Below, in pieces: positions 10,207 through 19,060 of a stretch of 64,000 nt of DNA. This stretch comes from Faecalicatena absiana (GTDB lineage: Bacteria > Bacillota > Bacilli > Lactobacillales > Lactobacillaceae): NCBI GenBank assembly GCA_017309015.1, contig JAEDAG010000007.1, forward strand, positions 47,417 through 111,416. Reading direction: 5' to 3'. Every line of letters begins with the position of its first letter. Position 1 is the first letter of the stretch. The notes under the pieces are model-generated. The model was given only the letters and a program-made list of their open reading frames with translations, did no database searches and was not told where the DNA came from. The translations under genes and the position numbers were made by a program.

Positions 10207-10428
10207 GTTAGTTCCTACCTGTTTCTTCTATTTTTCTTGATTTTTTGTTTTGCCTTTCTTTGAGCTCCTGATGATTGACTGATTCCTCAAAGACTTAAGA
10301 TATTGTTGCTCACACAAAAATAACGCCGTTAAAGCGGTTACTCTGGAAAAATTATAGCATGCATGCAAGAGCATGTACAAATATAGGCGTTAACCGTAAT
10401 ATAACTGAAATAATTGCAAATTGGGCAC

Positions 10429-10456
10429 AAAAAACCGGAGTCAAAATTGACTCCGG
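10429..10456 (-). terminator. Terminator of tRNA-Leu
   Basis: On the minus strand CCGGAGTCAA / TTGACTCCGG forms a ten-base stem followed by six T. Confidence 0.8.
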
Positions 10457-10463
10457 CTGTCTT

Positions 10464-10552
10464 TGGTGCGGACTAGAAGACTTGAACTTCCACGACCTAA
10501 AGCGGTCACAAGATCCTTAGTCTTGCGCGTCTGCCAATTCCGCCAAGCCCGC
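10464..10552 (-). tRNA. tRNA-Leu (anticodon AAG), CCA encoded
   Basis: Read on the minus strand, the acceptor arms GCGGGCT and AGTCCGC pair, and the discriminator A and CCA are encoded. The anticodon loop CTAAGGA gives AAG, which decodes CTU. The long variable arm typical of leucine tRNAs is present (TGACCGCTTTAGGTCG). It is a single-gene unit with its own terminator. Confidence 0.92.
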
Positions 10553-10637
10553 AAGCACAAATATTAGTATATCAGAGGGAAAGAAAAGTGCAAGCCCTTT
10601 TTGGCAAAAAGATTTTGCGCTTTTTTCTAATAAAGGC

Positions 10638-10665
10638 TTGCTTTTTCGGCTCAGTTCCGTATAAT
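10638..10665 (+). promoter_or_regulatory. Promoter of the tRNA-Glu/tRNA-Val unit
   Basis: TTGCTT (10638-10643), 16 bp and TATAAT (10660-10665) lie about 40 bp before tRNA-Glu. Confidence 0.7.
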
Positions 10666-10705
10666 AATAATCGTGCCTCGGTGAGGGACGGCAAATACAA
10701 ATAAT

Positions 10706-10777
10706 GGCCCGTTGGTCAAGTGGTTAAGACACCGCCCTTTCACGGCGGTAACATGAGTTCAAATCTCGTACGGGTCA
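10706..10777 (+). tRNA. tRNA-Glu (anticodon TTC)
   Basis: The acceptor arms GGCCCGT and ACGGGTC pair with one G-U. The anticodon stem CCGCC/GGCGG encloses CTTTCAC, giving TTC. The T-loop is GTTCAAATC. CCA is not encoded. Confidence 0.93.
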
Positions 10778-10780
10778 TAT

Positions 10781-10853
10781 GGAGGATTAGCTCAGCTGGG
10801 AGAGCATCTGCCTTACAAGCAGGAGGTCATAGGTTCGAGCCCTATATCCTCCA
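10781..10853 (+). tRNA. tRNA-Val (anticodon TAC)
   Basis: The acceptor arms GGAGGAT and ATCCTCC pair. The anticodon loop CTTACAA gives TAC. It follows tRNA-Glu by three bases, so both come from one transcript. CCA is not encoded. Confidence 0.93.
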
Positions 10854-10882
10854 TTTTTTATATCATAATCCAATATACAAGC

Positions 10883-10917
10883 AAAGCCATCATGATTTCG
10901 GTCATGATGGCTTTTGG
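10883..10917 (+). terminator. Terminator after the tRNA-Glu/Val unit
   Basis: A 13-bp stem AAAGCCATCATGA / TCATGATGGCTTT is followed by T residues. It may also stop converging thrC transcripts. Confidence 0.75.
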
Positions 10918-10937
10918 CTTGATTTGGGTTATGGCAG

Positions 10938-12416
10938 CTAGATGCCTAAGATCTGCTTGACTTCAGCCGGCATGTCGCTGGCTTCGATGACGGTTTCCGC
11001 GCCGGTGTGGCCGAGGAACTTTTCAATTGACTTTGGCAGGTAGTGGGTAAAGTCGGTCAGCTGCTTGAGGGCTGGCATCCCCGCCCGCTTGACTTCCAAG
11101 CCGCTGATGGCGTGGTAGACCGTTTCCGGGAACTTGTAAGGCGAAGCCGTTGACAAGACGACCGTCGGGTGGGCGCCGTCCTGCTTCTTGAAGCGGTGGG
11201 CGGCCAGGGAAGCCACGGCGGTATGCGGATCGATCACGTAACCGCTGGCGGCGTAGACGCGCTTGATTTCGCCTTCGATTTCCGCTGGGGTGGCAAAGTC
11301 AGCCACAAAGGTGCCCAGCTTCTCGTACATAGCCTTAGGAAGCTGGTAGCGGCCCTTTTCATTCAGCTCAGCCATTAGTCCCTTGACCGTTGCTGGATCC
11401 TGGCAGATGTCAAACAAGAGCCGTTCCAGGTTGGATGAGACCAGAATGTCCATTGACGGGGAGTTGGTCACGTAGAATTCCCGGTTCTTGTTGTAGATGC
11501 CGGTCTTGAAGAATTCGGTCAGGACGTTGTTCTTGTTTGAGGCGCAGATCAGCTTGCCGACCGGCAGGCCCAGCTTCTTGGCATAGTAGCCGGCCAGGAT
11601 GTCGCCGAAGTTGCCCGTTGGAACGGAGAAGTTGACCAAGCCGCCCGCTTGAACGATCCCGCGCTTGACCAATTGGCCGTAAGCATAGAAGTAGTAGACG
11701 ACTTGGGGCAGCAGGCGGCCGACGTTCATGGAGTTGGCGCTGGAGAAGGCGAAGCCGTGTTCGTTTAATTCGGCGCCGAATTCCTTGTCAGAGAAAATGC
11801 GCTTGACGTTGGTCTGTGCCTGGTCGAAGTTGCCTTTGACGGCGATGGCCACCGTGTTGCCGCCGGATTCGCTGAGCATCTGCTTCAACTGGATTGGGGC
11901 CACGCCCTGGTAAGGGTAGAAGACGATGACTCTGGTCTTTTCCAGCTGGCTAAAGCCGCGCATGGCCGCGGTCCCAGTGTCCCCGGAAGTGGCGGTCAGA
12001 ATGACGATCTCATGGCTGTCCTTTTGGATCTCCAAGGCGGTCTTCATCAAGCGGGGCAGGCATTGCAGGGCAATATCCTTAAAGGCCAGGGTTGGGCCGT
12101 GGAAGAGCTCCAAGAAGTAATTGCCGCCGCGTTCTTCAGAAACCGGGGCGATGCGGTCGTCATCCCATTGGTCGCCATAGGCGCCCTTGACGATTTCATG
12201 CAGCTGCTCAGGACTGTAATCAGTCAAAAAGCGGCTGAGCACTTTTTCAGCCAGCTCCTGATAGGAAAGGCTGAACAGGTCTTTGAGCTCGTCTTCAGTA
12301 AAGGCTGCGGGGAATTCTTCGGGCACGAACAAGCCACCGTCAGGGGCCAGGCCCTGAATAATGGCTTGAGCGGCTGAAACTTGCCAGTCATGGCTGCGAG
12401 TACTGCGATAAATCAT
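10938..12416 (-). CDS. thrC: Threonine synthase
   Basis: This 492-residue PLP enzyme of fold type II should convert O-phosphohomoserine to threonine. The PLP lysine is Lys113 in PTLAFKDIA. The N-terminal YRSTR and LAPDGGLFVPEEFP segments and the glycine-rich SVPTGNFGDILAGY loop are typical of the long bacterial/fungal threonine synthase group. The ATG follows AGGAGG. It is divergent from the homoserine kinase gene thrB, which makes its substrate, with 183 bp between them. No homoserine dehydrogenase gene is in this window. Confidence 0.94.
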   Translation of the reverse strand: MIYRSTRSHDWQVSAAQAIIQGLAPDGGLFVPEEFPAAFTEDELKDLFSLSYQELAEKVLSRFLTDYSPEQLHEIVKGAYGDQWDDDRIAPVSEERGGNYFLELFHGPTLAFKDIALQCLPRLMKTALEIQKDSHEIVILTATSGDTGTAAMRGFSQLEKTRVIVFYPYQGVAPIQLKQMLSESGGNTVAIAVKGNFDQAQTNVKRIFSDKEFGAELNEHGFAFSSANSMNVGRLLPQVVYYFYAYGQLVKRGIVQAGGLVNFSVPTGNFGDILAGYYAKKLGLPVGKLICASNKNNVLTEFFKTGIYNKNREFYVTNSPSMDILVSSNLERLLFDICQDPATVKGLMAELNEKGRYQLPKAMYEKLGTFVADFATPAEIEGEIKRVYAASGYVIDPHTAVASLAAHRFKKQDGAHPTVVLSTASPYKFPETVYHAISGLEVKRAGMPALKQLTDFTHYLPKSIEKFLGHTGAETVIEASDMPAEVKQILGI

Positions 12417-12599
12417 GGTACCTCCTGATTTTTAATAAAAGTAACGAAATCATAAATATCATTAAATTTTGGTGTTGTTGACTCAATTATAACGGCTTAA
12501 GCATTTTTCTAAAAGGCTAAGCATGATAAAATGATTAAAATGCGACCGCAAGGTCCAACTGTCAATTTTTGTATTTATAAATCGAGGTAAGAAAAAGCA

Positions 12600-13466
12600 A
12601 TGAAGATTAAGGTTCCCGCATCAAGTGCCAATCTTGGCCCTGGCTTTGACTCTATCGGGATTGCGATTTCCCTGTATTTGACCATTGAGGTGCTGGGCGA
12701 AACGAGCCACTGGTACGTTGACCACCAGATGACTGACATCCCTCATGACGAAACGAACATGATCGTCGCTTCCGCATTGAAGGTGAAGCCGGACTTGCCG
12801 CCGCACAAGCTGCGCGTCTACTCAGACATTCCGCTGGCTCACGGCCTAGGCTCAAGCTCCAGTGCCATCGTGGGCGGGATTGAGATTGCTGACCGCTTGG
12901 GCCACTTGGGCTTGGAAGACCACGAAAAGATTGAGATGGCCGCGCAGATGGAAGGGCACCCGGATAACGTGGCGCCAACCATTCTGGGCAGCCTGGTTGT
13001 CGGCTGCAAGGTCCACGGGCACTTTACCGCGGTTAAGGCGCCGGTACCGCCTTTTGCCTTGATTGCCTACATTCCTGCCTACAATTTAAAGACCAGCGAC
13101 TCCCGGGCCGTTTTGCCCAAGAGCCTGACTTTCGCGGACGCGGTGCAGGCCAGCGCCGTCGCCAATACGGCCGTGGCCGCGCTTTTTGCCCAAGATTACC
13201 AGAAGGCCGGGGAATTGATGGAGAGCGACCTCTTCCATGAGCGCTACAGAAGCCAATTGGTGCCGGAACTGGAGATTATCCGCAACGTGGGCCACAAGCA
13301 TGGAGCCATTGCCACTTACTTGTCCGGTGCCGGTCCAACGGTCATGAGCCTGGTTGACCCGCAGCACATCAATGACTTCGTCAACGGGGTCAGAGAGGCT
13401 GGGTTAAAGGATGAAATCCGCCGTCTGGAAGTTGCCCCGACTGGGGTCAAGTATCTGGAAGACTAG
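12600..13466 (+). CDS. thrB: Homoserine kinase
   Basis: This 288-residue kinase of the GHMP family phosphorylates homoserine for threonine synthesis. Motif 1 is VPASSANLGPGFDSIGIA (4-21). The ATP-binding loop is PLAHGLGSSSSAIVGG (about 78-93). Motif 3 is YLSGAGPTVMSL near residue 245. The start follows a GAGGTAAG site. It is transcribed away from thrC and ends before its own hairpin terminator. Confidence 0.94.
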   Translation: MKIKVPASSANLGPGFDSIGIAISLYLTIEVLGETSHWYVDHQMTDIPHDETNMIVASALKVKPDLPPHKLRVYSDIPLAHGLGSSSSAIVGGIEIADRLGHLGLEDHEKIEMAAQMEGHPDNVAPTILGSLVVGCKVHGHFTAVKAPVPPFALIAYIPAYNLKTSDSRAVLPKSLTFADAVQASAVANTAVAALFAQDYQKAGELMESDLFHERYRSQLVPELEIIRNVGHKHGAIATYLSGAGPTVMSLVDPQHINDFVNGVREAGLKDEIRRLEVAPTGVKYLED

Positions 13467-13477
13467 TTAGGGATGCA

Positions 13478-13512
13478 AAGCTCCTGCTGACAAGACGTCG
13501 GCAGGAGTTTTT
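13478..13512 (+). terminator. Terminator of thrB
   Basis: A CTCCTGC / GCAGGAG stem with a 13-base loop is followed by five T. Between here and the tRNA-Lys promoter at 13715 I see no gene or clear signal. Confidence 0.75.
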
Positions 13513-13714
13513 GCGTTGTGCGGAGCGTATTTTTGGGAAACGCGTCAGTAGGGTACTATTAGGTGCGAATATGTACCTATAGAAAATAGCTTCGAAAAGA
13601 GTGGGTTGCTGCAGCTTTTTTCACAAGTTCAGGCCAAAAAATCCTTTTGTCGCGGGAATTTTAAGCTAAAATAAGGGGGAAAGATGGAAATTTGCAATTT
13701 TTTGAAGAAAGGTC

Positions 13715-13742
13715 TTGCATTGGCCTAGTATTTCTGTATAAT
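13715..13742 (+). promoter_or_regulatory. Promoter of the tRNA-Lys pair
   Basis: TTGCAT (13715-13720), 16 bp and TATAAT (13737-13742) lie about 40 bp upstream of the first tRNA-Lys. Confidence 0.7.
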
Positions 13743-13783
13743 AAATAAATGTCGGTTGACGAAAAGTCAGCCGCAACCCATTC

Positions 13784-13856
13784 GGGTCGTTAGCTCAGCT
13801 GGCAGAGCACCGGACTCTTAATCCGGGTGTCCAGGGTTCGATCCCCTGACGACCCA
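13784..13856 (+). tRNA. tRNA-Lys (anticodon CTT), copy 1
   Basis: The acceptor arms GGGTCGT and ACGACCC pair. The anticodon loop CTCTTAA gives CTT, which decodes AAG, the lysine codon this genome visibly favours. CCA is not encoded. Confidence 0.94.
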
Positions 13857-13892
13857 TCCATGCTTCGGCGTGAACAATCAAATAACCCATTT

Positions 13893-13965
13893 GGGTCGTT
13901 AGCTCAGCTGGCAGAGCACCGGACTCTTAATCCGGGTGTCCAGGGTTCGATCCCCTGACGACCCA
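13893..13965 (+). tRNA. tRNA-Lys (anticodon CTT), copy 2
   Basis: This is identical in sequence to the gene 109 bp upstream, a tandem duplication on one transcript. A second copy fits the heavy use of AAG codons in the neighbouring proteins. Confidence 0.94.
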
Positions 13966-13970
13966 TCGCA

Positions 13971-13998
13971 GAACATCAAGCATTGCTTGGTGTTCTTT
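13971..13998 (+). terminator. Terminator of the tRNA-Lys pair
   Basis: A GAACATCAAG / CTTGGTGTTC stem (one G-T pair) is followed by seven T. Confidence 0.8.
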
Positions 13999-14204
13999 TT
14001 TTGCTTTTCAGCCATGTAACAGAAGGTAAAATTCAGGGCAATTGCGGGTTAAAAATGGGTGAAGCGGGTCCTTTTTTGCCCAAAAATCAGGAAAAAAGGG
14101 GCAGATTTTCCCAATTTTCTCCAGAAGAAAGCCCTTTCACGTCACTTTAGGTCCAATCGTCCAAAAGCTTGGGCAAGTAAGGCAGGGGGCCGCTTTTTTC
14201 GGCA

Positions 14205-14236
14205 AATGTTACAAAAAAGTCCGGTTTTGTAACATT
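14205..14236. promoter_or_regulatory. Perfect inverted repeat upstream of apf
   Basis: Two perfect 12-bp arms, AATGTTACAAAA and TTTTGTAACATT, are separated by eight bases. It lies about 145 bp before the apf start in a 415-bp gene-free stretch. It looks like an operator. TGTTAC/TGTAAC resembles half sites of the cell-wall regulator WalR, but their arrangement is inverted instead of direct, so this is only a suggestion. Confidence 0.5.
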
Positions 14237-14325
14237 CTCTTAACTCTCCCGTCACTTGCTTGGAATTATTTTGCAACTTTCCCCTGTTACTATATTCATT
14301 GTCAGGAATGACATATACGAGTTAC

Positions 14326-14364
14326 GGCAGGGCGCTACCGCAGATGCGGCCAGAGGACCCTGCC
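14326..14364 (+). promoter_or_regulatory. Stem-loop in the apf mRNA leader
   Basis: GGCAGGG (14326-14332) pairs with CCCTGCC (14358-14364) just before the ribosome site. An inner hairpin CCGC-AGAT-GCGG (14338-14349) lies within it. Stable leaders of this sort are known from abundant lactobacillar surface-protein mRNAs and may prolong mRNA life. Confidence 0.5.
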
Positions 14365-14380
14365 ACAAAGGAGAATTTTT

Positions 14381-15166
14381 TTGAACATCAAATCTAACGT
14401 ACTTAAATCAGTATTTGCTGCAGGCTTGGCTTTGACTGGCGTGGCAGCGATCAGCTTAGGCACGAATGGTCAAGCGGACGCAGCCACTGTTGGTGGAACT
14501 GTTACCGTTGACTACATTGATGGACAATCAATTGCCACCTGGAGTAATTACGAAAATGCCAAAGTTACCGGTTCAGCCAAGGACGGCAGTTCATGGACTG
14601 TCTTAAAGACTGCCAAGGACCTTTCCGGTCACAAGTGGTACAAGATCGGGGCTGGTCAATGGATCTTGGCCAAGTACACCCACGATGCTGCCGCTTCATC
14701 AAACACGACTAACAGCACTGCAAGCAGCGCCAACAACTACAGCTACAAGTCAAACGCTGCGTCAAACACGCAAAGCTACAGCTACAGCAACAACTCAAAT
14801 GCTTCAAGCTATGCAAACTACGGCTCAAGCTCAAATGCTTCAAGCTACTCAAATACCAGCTCTAACTACTCAAATAGCTACAGCTCAGCCGCAAATACCT
14901 CATCATCAGCTTCATCAACGACTTCAAGCTCATCAGCTTCTTCATCAGAATCAGCTGCCAAGGCTTGGATCGCCAACAAGGAAAGCGGTGGCTCATACAC
15001 TGCCTCAAACGGCAACTACTACGGCAAGTACCAACTTTCACGCAGCCTCTTGGGTGGCAACACTTCAGCCGCAGCTCAAGAAGCCGCAGCCGACAGCTAC
15101 GTTGCAAGCCGCTACGGCTCATGGACTGCAGCCAAGTCCTTCTGGGAAGCTAACGGCTGGTACTAA
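14381..15166 (+). CDS. apf: Aggregation-promoting factor-like secreted surface protein
   Basis: This 261-residue secreted protein starts at a TTG seven bases after AAAGGAG. A signal peptide covers about residues 1-35 (cleavage near GQADAA). An SH3b-like segment follows (about 37-95, ending QWILAKYT), then a low-complexity Ser/Asn/Tyr/Ala linker (about 98-195). The C-terminal domain (AKAWIANKESGGSYTASNG to FWEANGWY) is the conserved Apf domain, with a lysozyme-like fold. Apf proteins coat the cell and influence aggregation and shape. There is no LPXTG or membrane anchor. It has its own leader structure and terminator. Confidence 0.87.
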   Translation: MNIKSNVLKSVFAAGLALTGVAAISLGTNGQADAATVGGTVTVDYIDGQSIATWSNYENAKVTGSAKDGSSWTVLKTAKDLSGHKWYKIGAGQWILAKYTHDAAASSNTTNSTASSANNYSYKSNAASNTQSYSYSNNSNASSYANYGSSSNASSYSNTSSNYSNSYSSAANTSSSASSTTSSSSASSSESAAKAWIANKESGGSYTASNGNYYGKYQLSRSLLGGNTSAAAQEAAADSYVASRYGSWTAAKSFWEANGWY

Positions 15167-15208
15167 GCCTAAAATTTATTAGCTGATCTAAAACTTAATA
15201 ATCTAGAG

Positions 15209-15239
15209 CAAAGTCCAAGCCTTTAAGCTTGGGCTTTTT
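15209..15239 (+). terminator. Terminator of apf
   Basis: An AAGTCCAAGC / GCTTGGGCTT stem is followed by a T run. Confidence 0.8.
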
Positions 15240-15337
15240 CTCTGCAAAAAACAGACAATTTGCCGTAGAAAGAACACCCGTGTTATAATAAAATTGCGGG
15301 AATATTAGGAAAGATTAGAAGAACTGAGGTTTAACGG

Positions 15338-16234
15338 ATGAAGAAAATCGTCAAGACGGCTTTGATCGCTTTGCTGGCCAGCGCGGGCTTCGCGGCCATG
15401 CAAGCAGCGCCAGCACAAGCGGCTGCTTATTCCAAGGCCCGCTTCACGCTGCCGAAGGGCTACACGAAGGCCAATCTGAAGAAGGCGTACCTGTATTCAG
15501 AAATGCCCAAGTCCCAGCAGAAGAAGTGGCTCAAGAACAAGAAAAATGCTGCCTGGCTAAAGAAGTGGCGCAAGATCAACGTCAAGGGGATGAAGGCCAA
15601 TACTTTTGACCAAAAAGGCCAAGGCGAGTCGGCTAAGGACAACAAGACCGTCGTGACCCTGAAGAATGGCCAGGTGGCGCCGGGCCAAGCCAAGACCTTG
15701 GCAACTTACTCTCTGCGCCTCATCAACGATGCCCGGGGCAAGATGGGCTTGCCCAAGTGGAAGTACAGCAAGGGCAGCCAGACGCTGGCCAAGTACATTG
15801 CGGCCGAATACGTGGCCAACAAGAAGACGATCGCGACCGGCCACTACGTGCCAGGAATCGTCCGGGCCTGCAACAAGGCAGGCCTTCGCCTGCCTGGCAA
15901 CTACAACTACCTTGAAGACATGGCGGGCTTCAAGGATGGCAAGCTGGTGACCATGACGGCCATGAAGAAGGACATCTACTTTGGCTTGAAGACGATGGTT
16001 TTTGGCTACCGGGCCGCCAATCTGGCCAAGGTCAGCCAGCTCAGCCAGTACGGGGAATGGTCCCACGCCGGTGACTTGATGAACACCCAAGGCGGTCATT
16101 ATGATGGCGACTGGGACTACTACGGCTTCTCCGTTTCTTATACTGGCGGAACTTACTCCCTGCACTACATCGGCGTGCCAAGCCACTTGAAGTGGGCCTA
16201 CGGCGGCGCCTACTGGGGCAAGTTTAAGGCCTAG
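15338..16234 (+). CDS. Secreted SEC10/PgrA-like or CAP-like extracellular protein
   Basis: This 298-residue protein begins with a clear signal peptide (MKKIVKTALIALLASAG, cleavage near AQAAA). A Lys-rich region follows (residues about 35-110). The C-terminal half has the layout of surface-exclusion or CAP domains: a LRLINDARGKMGLPKWKYS helix, a GHYVPGI segment and an aromatic closing region (DWDYYGFSVSYTGG). The catalytic function of this domain is not established. There is no cell-wall anchor motif, so it is probably released or held by charge. It follows apf but has its own terminators on both sides. Confidence 0.65.
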   Translation: MKKIVKTALIALLASAGFAAMQAAPAQAAAYSKARFTLPKGYTKANLKKAYLYSEMPKSQQKKWLKNKKNAAWLKKWRKINVKGMKANTFDQKGQGESAKDNKTVVTLKNGQVAPGQAKTLATYSLRLINDARGKMGLPKWKYSKGSQTLAKYIAAEYVANKKTIATGHYVPGIVRACNKAGLRLPGNYNYLEDMAGFKDGKLVTMTAMKKDIYFGLKTMVFGYRAANLAKVSQLSQYGEWSHAGDLMNTQGGHYDGDWDYYGFSVSYTGGTYSLHYIGVPSHLKWAYGGAYWGKFKA

Positions 16235-16250
16235 GGAAAAATCGCGGCCA

Positions 16251-16291
16251 AAAAAGGCATGAATCCAAGCAATTGGATTCATGCCTTTTAA
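16251..16291. terminator. Bidirectional terminator between the secreted protein and galT
   Basis: A 17-bp stem built on AAAAGGCATGAATCCAA has A and T runs on both flanks and lies between converging genes. Confidence 0.85.
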
Positions 16292-16299
16292 TTTCCGGC

Positions 16300-17772
16300 T
16301 TAATTATTTTCAGCGCCAATCGTGGCTAAAAACTTTTGCCAGCCTGCCTCGCCGGCCGCATCGGCTTTGTAGACGCCAGCATCGGCGAGGACTTGGTCAA
16401 AGATGTCAAGCAGCTCATGCTGCAGGATTTCATCAACGTTTTGCTGGCTAATGTCTGGGTGCTTTGCTTGCAGCTGCTTAGCCCATGGCAGGTGGATCTC
16501 AGCGATTTGGTTGTCCTGGCCAAGCAGGTATTTCTTGACCTCGCCCAGTTCGCCCTTCAGACGGCCTGGCAGGATGGCCCGGCCCATGACTTCAATCAAG
16601 CCGATGTTCTCCTTCTTGATGTGCCACTTGTCCTGGTGCGGGTGGAAGATGCCCAGAGGGTATTGCTCGCTAGTGTTGTTATCGCGCAGAACCAGCTCTA
16701 AGACATATTCATCCCCGTCCTTGTGGGCAATTGGCGTGACTGTATGGTGGCGGGCAGTTTTGTCTTCGGCCACAATCCCCAGGTCGGGATCGCTGTACTT
16801 TTGCCAGGATTTGATAATCTTAGTCCCCAGTTCAATCAAGGCTTCAGTATCCTGGCTGATCAAGCGGATGTCGCTCATTGGCCAGTCGACGATGCCGCCG
16901 TGGACTGCTGGGTAGCCGGCAAAAGTGAGCTCCTCCTTGATTGCCGCGTTCATCATTGGGAAGCGGTGACCACCGCCCTGGTAGTGCTCATGCGACAGGA
17001 GCGACCCGCCGACGATTGGCAGGTCAGCATTTGACCCGACCATGTAGTGGGGGAAGGTCTTAACGATTTCCAGCAGGTTGATTAGAGTCTGCTGGTTGAT
17101 GACCATTGGCTCATGAATTTGGTCCAAGAAGATGCAGTGCTCGTTGAAGTAGGCATAAGGGGAGTACTGCATCCCCCATTTCTCCCCGCCGATATTGATC
17201 CGGATAATCCGCAGGTTGCTTCTGGCGTTCTTCCCATAGTCGCCCAAGTAGCCTTCGTTTTCCAGGCACAGGTCGCATTTCGGGTAGTCAGCATCCTTCT
17301 TTTTGGCAGCGGCGGCAATGGCTTTAGGATCCTTTTCCGGCTTGGAGAGGTTGATCGTGACTTCCAGCGGGTGCCCATAGGAACTGTTGCCAGAGAAGAC
17401 GATGTTCTTGGCAATCGCGGTCTTCTTGACGTAGTTGTTGTGGGTACAGAGATCGTAGAACCAGTCCGTGGCTGCCTTTGGGTTTTCATCGTACTTGTTC
17501 CAGAAAAGCTCGTTGACCTTGCTTGGGGCAGGGGTTAAAAAATCGGCCAGCTGGTCAGCCAGGATCTCCCGGCTGGTCGCGTCGTCTGGAATCTTGCCGC
17601 GCTTGACGGCCAGATCAACCAGCTGCAGCAAGGCTTCTTCATCAGAAGCAGCCTCGCTGTCAACGTCCCCGTCGCCAACCAAGGCCTGCACCCGGTTAAA
17701 GAGGTAGACCCGGTCCAGTTCTTGATAATCGTTAGCAGCGATAATTTTTTGCACGAAGTTCTCAATCAGCAT
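16300..17772 (-). CDS. galT: UDP-glucose--hexose-1-phosphate uridylyltransferase (class II)
   Basis: This 490-residue enzyme of the Gram-positive class II GalT family exchanges UMP between UDP-glucose and galactose-1-phosphate in the Leloir pathway. Characteristic blocks are NEHCIFLDQIHEPM and GGSLLSHEHYQGGGHRFP, which contains the active-site histidines. It starts 24 bp after galK and is co-transcribed with it. Length and composition are normal. Confidence 0.93.
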   Translation of the reverse strand: MLIENFVQKIIAANDYQELDRVYLFNRVQALVGDGDVDSEAASDEEALLQLVDLAVKRGKIPDDATSREILADQLADFLTPAPSKVNELFWNKYDENPKAATDWFYDLCTHNNYVKKTAIAKNIVFSGNSSYGHPLEVTINLSKPEKDPKAIAAAAKKKDADYPKCDLCLENEGYLGDYGKNARSNLRIIRINIGGEKWGMQYSPYAYFNEHCIFLDQIHEPMVINQQTLINLLEIVKTFPHYMVGSNADLPIVGGSLLSHEHYQGGGHRFPMMNAAIKEELTFAGYPAVHGGIVDWPMSDIRLISQDTEALIELGTKIIKSWQKYSDPDLGIVAEDKTARHHTVTPIAHKDGDEYVLELVLRDNNTSEQYPLGIFHPHQDKWHIKKENIGLIEVMGRAILPGRLKGELGEVKKYLLGQDNQIAEIHLPWAKQLQAKHPDISQQNVDEILQHELLDIFDQVLADAGVYKADAAGEAGWQKFLATIGAENN

Positions 17773-17796
17773 TTTGCTTTCTTGTCTCCTTAGTTC

Positions 17797-18963
17797 TTAC
17801 AGCTTGTGGGTTCCGTCAACGATCTTGGCTTCGTAGAAGCTGGCGGCATAGCCAATGGTTTCTTGGTAGATTTTGCCAACGTTTTCCATGAATTCCGCGG
17901 CTTTGTCTTCTTTGACGATGGCGATGGCGCTTCCGCCAAAGCCCCCGCCGATCATTCTGGCGCAGAGGCAGCCGTCTTGCTTCCAGGCGCTTTCAGCAAG
18001 GGTGTCCAATTCCTTCCCGGTGACCTCATAGTCAAAGTGCAGGGACACGTGGGAGGCATTGATCAAACGGCCCAGCCGGTCTAAGTCCTTGTCTGCCATG
18101 GCCTTGGTCGCCTTGATGGTTCTTTGGTTTTCAAAGACGGCATGGCGGGCCCGCTTAAGCAGGGTCTCGTCATTGATCAAGTAAGAGTATTCGTCAAAAG
18201 TTTCTTCATCAATATCGCCCAAGTGGTCAATGCTGAGCTTTTCCTGCAGCTTGGAAGTTGCTTCCTGGCATTCACGGACGCGGTCATTGTAGGCGGAGTC
18301 AGCCAGGGTGTGCTTCTTGTTGGTGGACATAATGATGATTTCGTAGTCGCCCAAGTCCAGTGGCAGGTAGTCATACTGCAAAGTCGCGCAGTCAAGGAAG
18401 ATAGCATGGTCTTTCTTGGACATGTTGACGGCAAACTGGTCCATGATCCCGGAAGAGAGACCGATAAATTCGTTTTCGGTCTTCTGGCCGAGCTGAGCCA
18501 GCTTGACTGGATCGATTTCCAGTTCATATTCTTCAGTTAAAACGTGGCCAACCAGCATTTCAATTGAGGCTGATGATGACAGGCCAGCCCCGTATGGCAG
18601 GTTGCCCCAAACATAGAGGTTGAAGCCATGGTCAATTTCACTTGTCTCGTCTTGTACGTAGGCGGTCATGCCTTTGAAGTAGTTGATCCACTTGTGGTCA
18701 GGGTCATTTTCTAACTCGCGGTCGCCAATTTCGAAAATAACCAGGTCGTCATCCATGTTACCGGAGCAGACGGCAATTTTCTTATCTGCCCGGGGACCGT
18801 AAGCGGCATAGGTCCCTAAGCTGATGGCACAAGGAAAGACGTGGCCGCCGTTGTAGTCGGTGTGTTCACCGATGATGTTGATCCGGCCTGGTGAGAAGAA
18901 GAGGTCGGCTGCTTGTTGATTAAAAATCTGTTCAAAATTATTTTTTAAAAAATCAGTGTTCAT
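17797..18963 (-). CDS. galK: Galactokinase
   Basis: This 388-residue GHMP kinase phosphorylates galactose at C1. The galactokinase signature is PGRINIIGEHTDYNGG (about 26-41). The ATP loop is GAGLSSSASIEM, and the third motif is MIGGGFGGSAIAIV. The ATG follows GAGGA. It is first in the galK-galT unit, divergent from galM, behind a promoter overlapping a good cre site, so repression by CcpA on glucose is likely. Confidence 0.95.
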   Translation of the reverse strand: MNTDFLKNNFEQIFNQQAADLFFSPGRINIIGEHTDYNGGHVFPCAISLGTYAAYGPRADKKIAVCSGNMDDDLVIFEIGDRELENDPDHKWINYFKGMTAYVQDETSEIDHGFNLYVWGNLPYGAGLSSSASIEMLVGHVLTEEYELEIDPVKLAQLGQKTENEFIGLSSGIMDQFAVNMSKKDHAIFLDCATLQYDYLPLDLGDYEIIIMSTNKKHTLADSAYNDRVRECQEATSKLQEKLSIDHLGDIDEETFDEYSYLINDETLLKRARHAVFENQRTIKATKAMADKDLDRLGRLINASHVSLHFDYEVTGKELDTLAESAWKQDGCLCARMIGGGFGGSAIAIVKEDKAAEFMENVGKIYQETIGYAASFYEAKIVDGTHKL

Positions 18964-19004
18964 TTTTGTGTCCTCATTTGTTACAATTTGTTTGTAGTTA
19001 ACAT

Positions 19005-19046
19005 TTTAACCGCTTTCAAACAAAAAGTAAACATTTTTGATCAAAA
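19005..19046 (-). promoter_or_regulatory. galK-galT promoter with overlapping cre site
   Basis: On the minus strand TTTACT, 17 bp and TAAAAT form the promoter. The sequence TGAAAGCGGTTAAA (19005-19018) matches the cre consensus TGWAANCGNTNWCA at 13 of 14 positions and overlaps the spacer and -10 region. Confidence 0.65.
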
Positions 19047-19060
19047 AGGAAACAAAAAAT

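Noticed and set aside
15557..16282. A 241-codon minus-strand frame opposite the secreted protein
   Set aside because: The plus-strand gene has a signal peptide, a ribosome site and a recognisable domain. The opposite frame is a GC-rich shadow without family features.
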